From NCBI GenBank assembly GCA_016169945.1, contig JADLSH010000277.1, positions 1,488,001 to 1,552,000 on the forward strand: a DNA stretch of 64,000 nucleotides. Reading direction: 5' to 3'. A program made the position numbers and the translations under genes. The notes under the pieces were generated by a model. That model was not told the origin of the DNA and ran no database searches. It saw only the letters and a list, made by a program, of their open reading frames with translations. Each line of letters begins with the position of its first letter. Position 1 is the first letter of the stretch. Below are positions 63,840 to 64,000 of this stretch, in pieces. The DNA comes from Trachythela sp. YZ-2020. Its lineage: Eukaryota > Cnidaria > Anthozoa > Malacalcyonacea > Clavulariidae.

Positions 63840-64000
63840 GGCGTTCGTTACTTTTATTTGGGTTTGGTTCCGCCAGATAACACAAACCTCGGCCTTGATA
63901 CCTCATTCAATAATATTATTGTTGAATATTTAAGATGCCTAAATTTACTTTAGGTATTTTAATAAGTGTAGTAATTATAATGCCATGTTTATAGATATTA
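63840..64000. repeat. Dispersed repeat piece in SLC22 intron 3
   Basis: CCAGATAACACAAACCTCGG and CCTTGATA match the repeat at 29813-29842. It continues AT-rich to the window end. Confidence 0.5.

Overview
ORGANISM. The window reads as nuclear DNA of an invertebrate animal, most likely an anthozoan cnidarian (coral, sea anemone or octocoral). It is AT-rich with sparse host genes, spliced genes with GT..AG introns, TATA-box promoters, and many BEL/Pao, LINE, hAT, mariner-like, Harbinger-like and piggyBac-like elements. Several multi-copy ORFs resemble proteins I associate with cnidarian assemblies. That last point is memory, not a search. REGION 1 (1-580): the TATA promoter and non-coding first exon, minus strand, of a gene whose promoter resembles that of the small cysteine-rich secreted peptide gene at 31.3-32.5 kb. 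REGION 2 (581-24221): the main discovery candidate. Near-identical inverted repeats (581-717 and 24004-24221) are flanked by the same 4-bp GCAT and enclose 23.6 kb. The first 10.3 kb carries a compact, virus-like set of small intronless genes, often in divergent pairs with TATA boxes and palindromic or tandem intergenic repeats. They include a Cys-rich protein family, a zf-GRF protein, a Bcl-2-like protein, C2H2 zinc fingers, a small CCHH-type protein, a roughly 700-residue replication-initiator-like ORF (broken), and two LRR-stalk-TM membrane proteins. Three gene families appear twice in opposite orientation. The rest is filled by later insertions: hAT elements, a BEL/Pao retrotransposon lacking integrase, and LINEs. 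No PolB, retroviral-type integrase, capsid or packaging ATPase is visible, so the element is decayed, non-autonomous or of a type I cannot name. REGION 3 (24.2-31.2 kb): repeat-rich DNA with a 3.5-kb structure bounded by about 400-bp inverted arms, MITEs, SINEs and hairpins. REGION 4 (31.26-32.6 kb): an intact three-exon gene for a 79-residue secreted peptide with eight cysteines. REGION 5 (33.2-53.7 kb): long palindromes, then a tandem array of about 3.3-kb units, each with a minus-strand single-exon rhodopsin-class GPCR and a plus-strand LINE 3' remnant. Two GPCR copies are intact (304 aa); five are broken or partial. REGION 6 (53.7-59.97 kb): a decayed BEL/Pao element interrupted by a fragment of another element carrying a 2A-like motif and a putative Cys-protease start, itself interrupted by a Harbinger-like MITE. 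REGION 7 (60.3-64 kb): the first three coding exons of an SLC22-type transporter gene that continues beyond the window. HOW THE PARTS RELATE: only the peptide gene(s), the GPCR cluster and the SLC22 gene look like host genes. The giant element appears to have landed about 45 bp upstream of the TATA box of the left peptide-type promoter, separating two head-to-head paralogous promoters.
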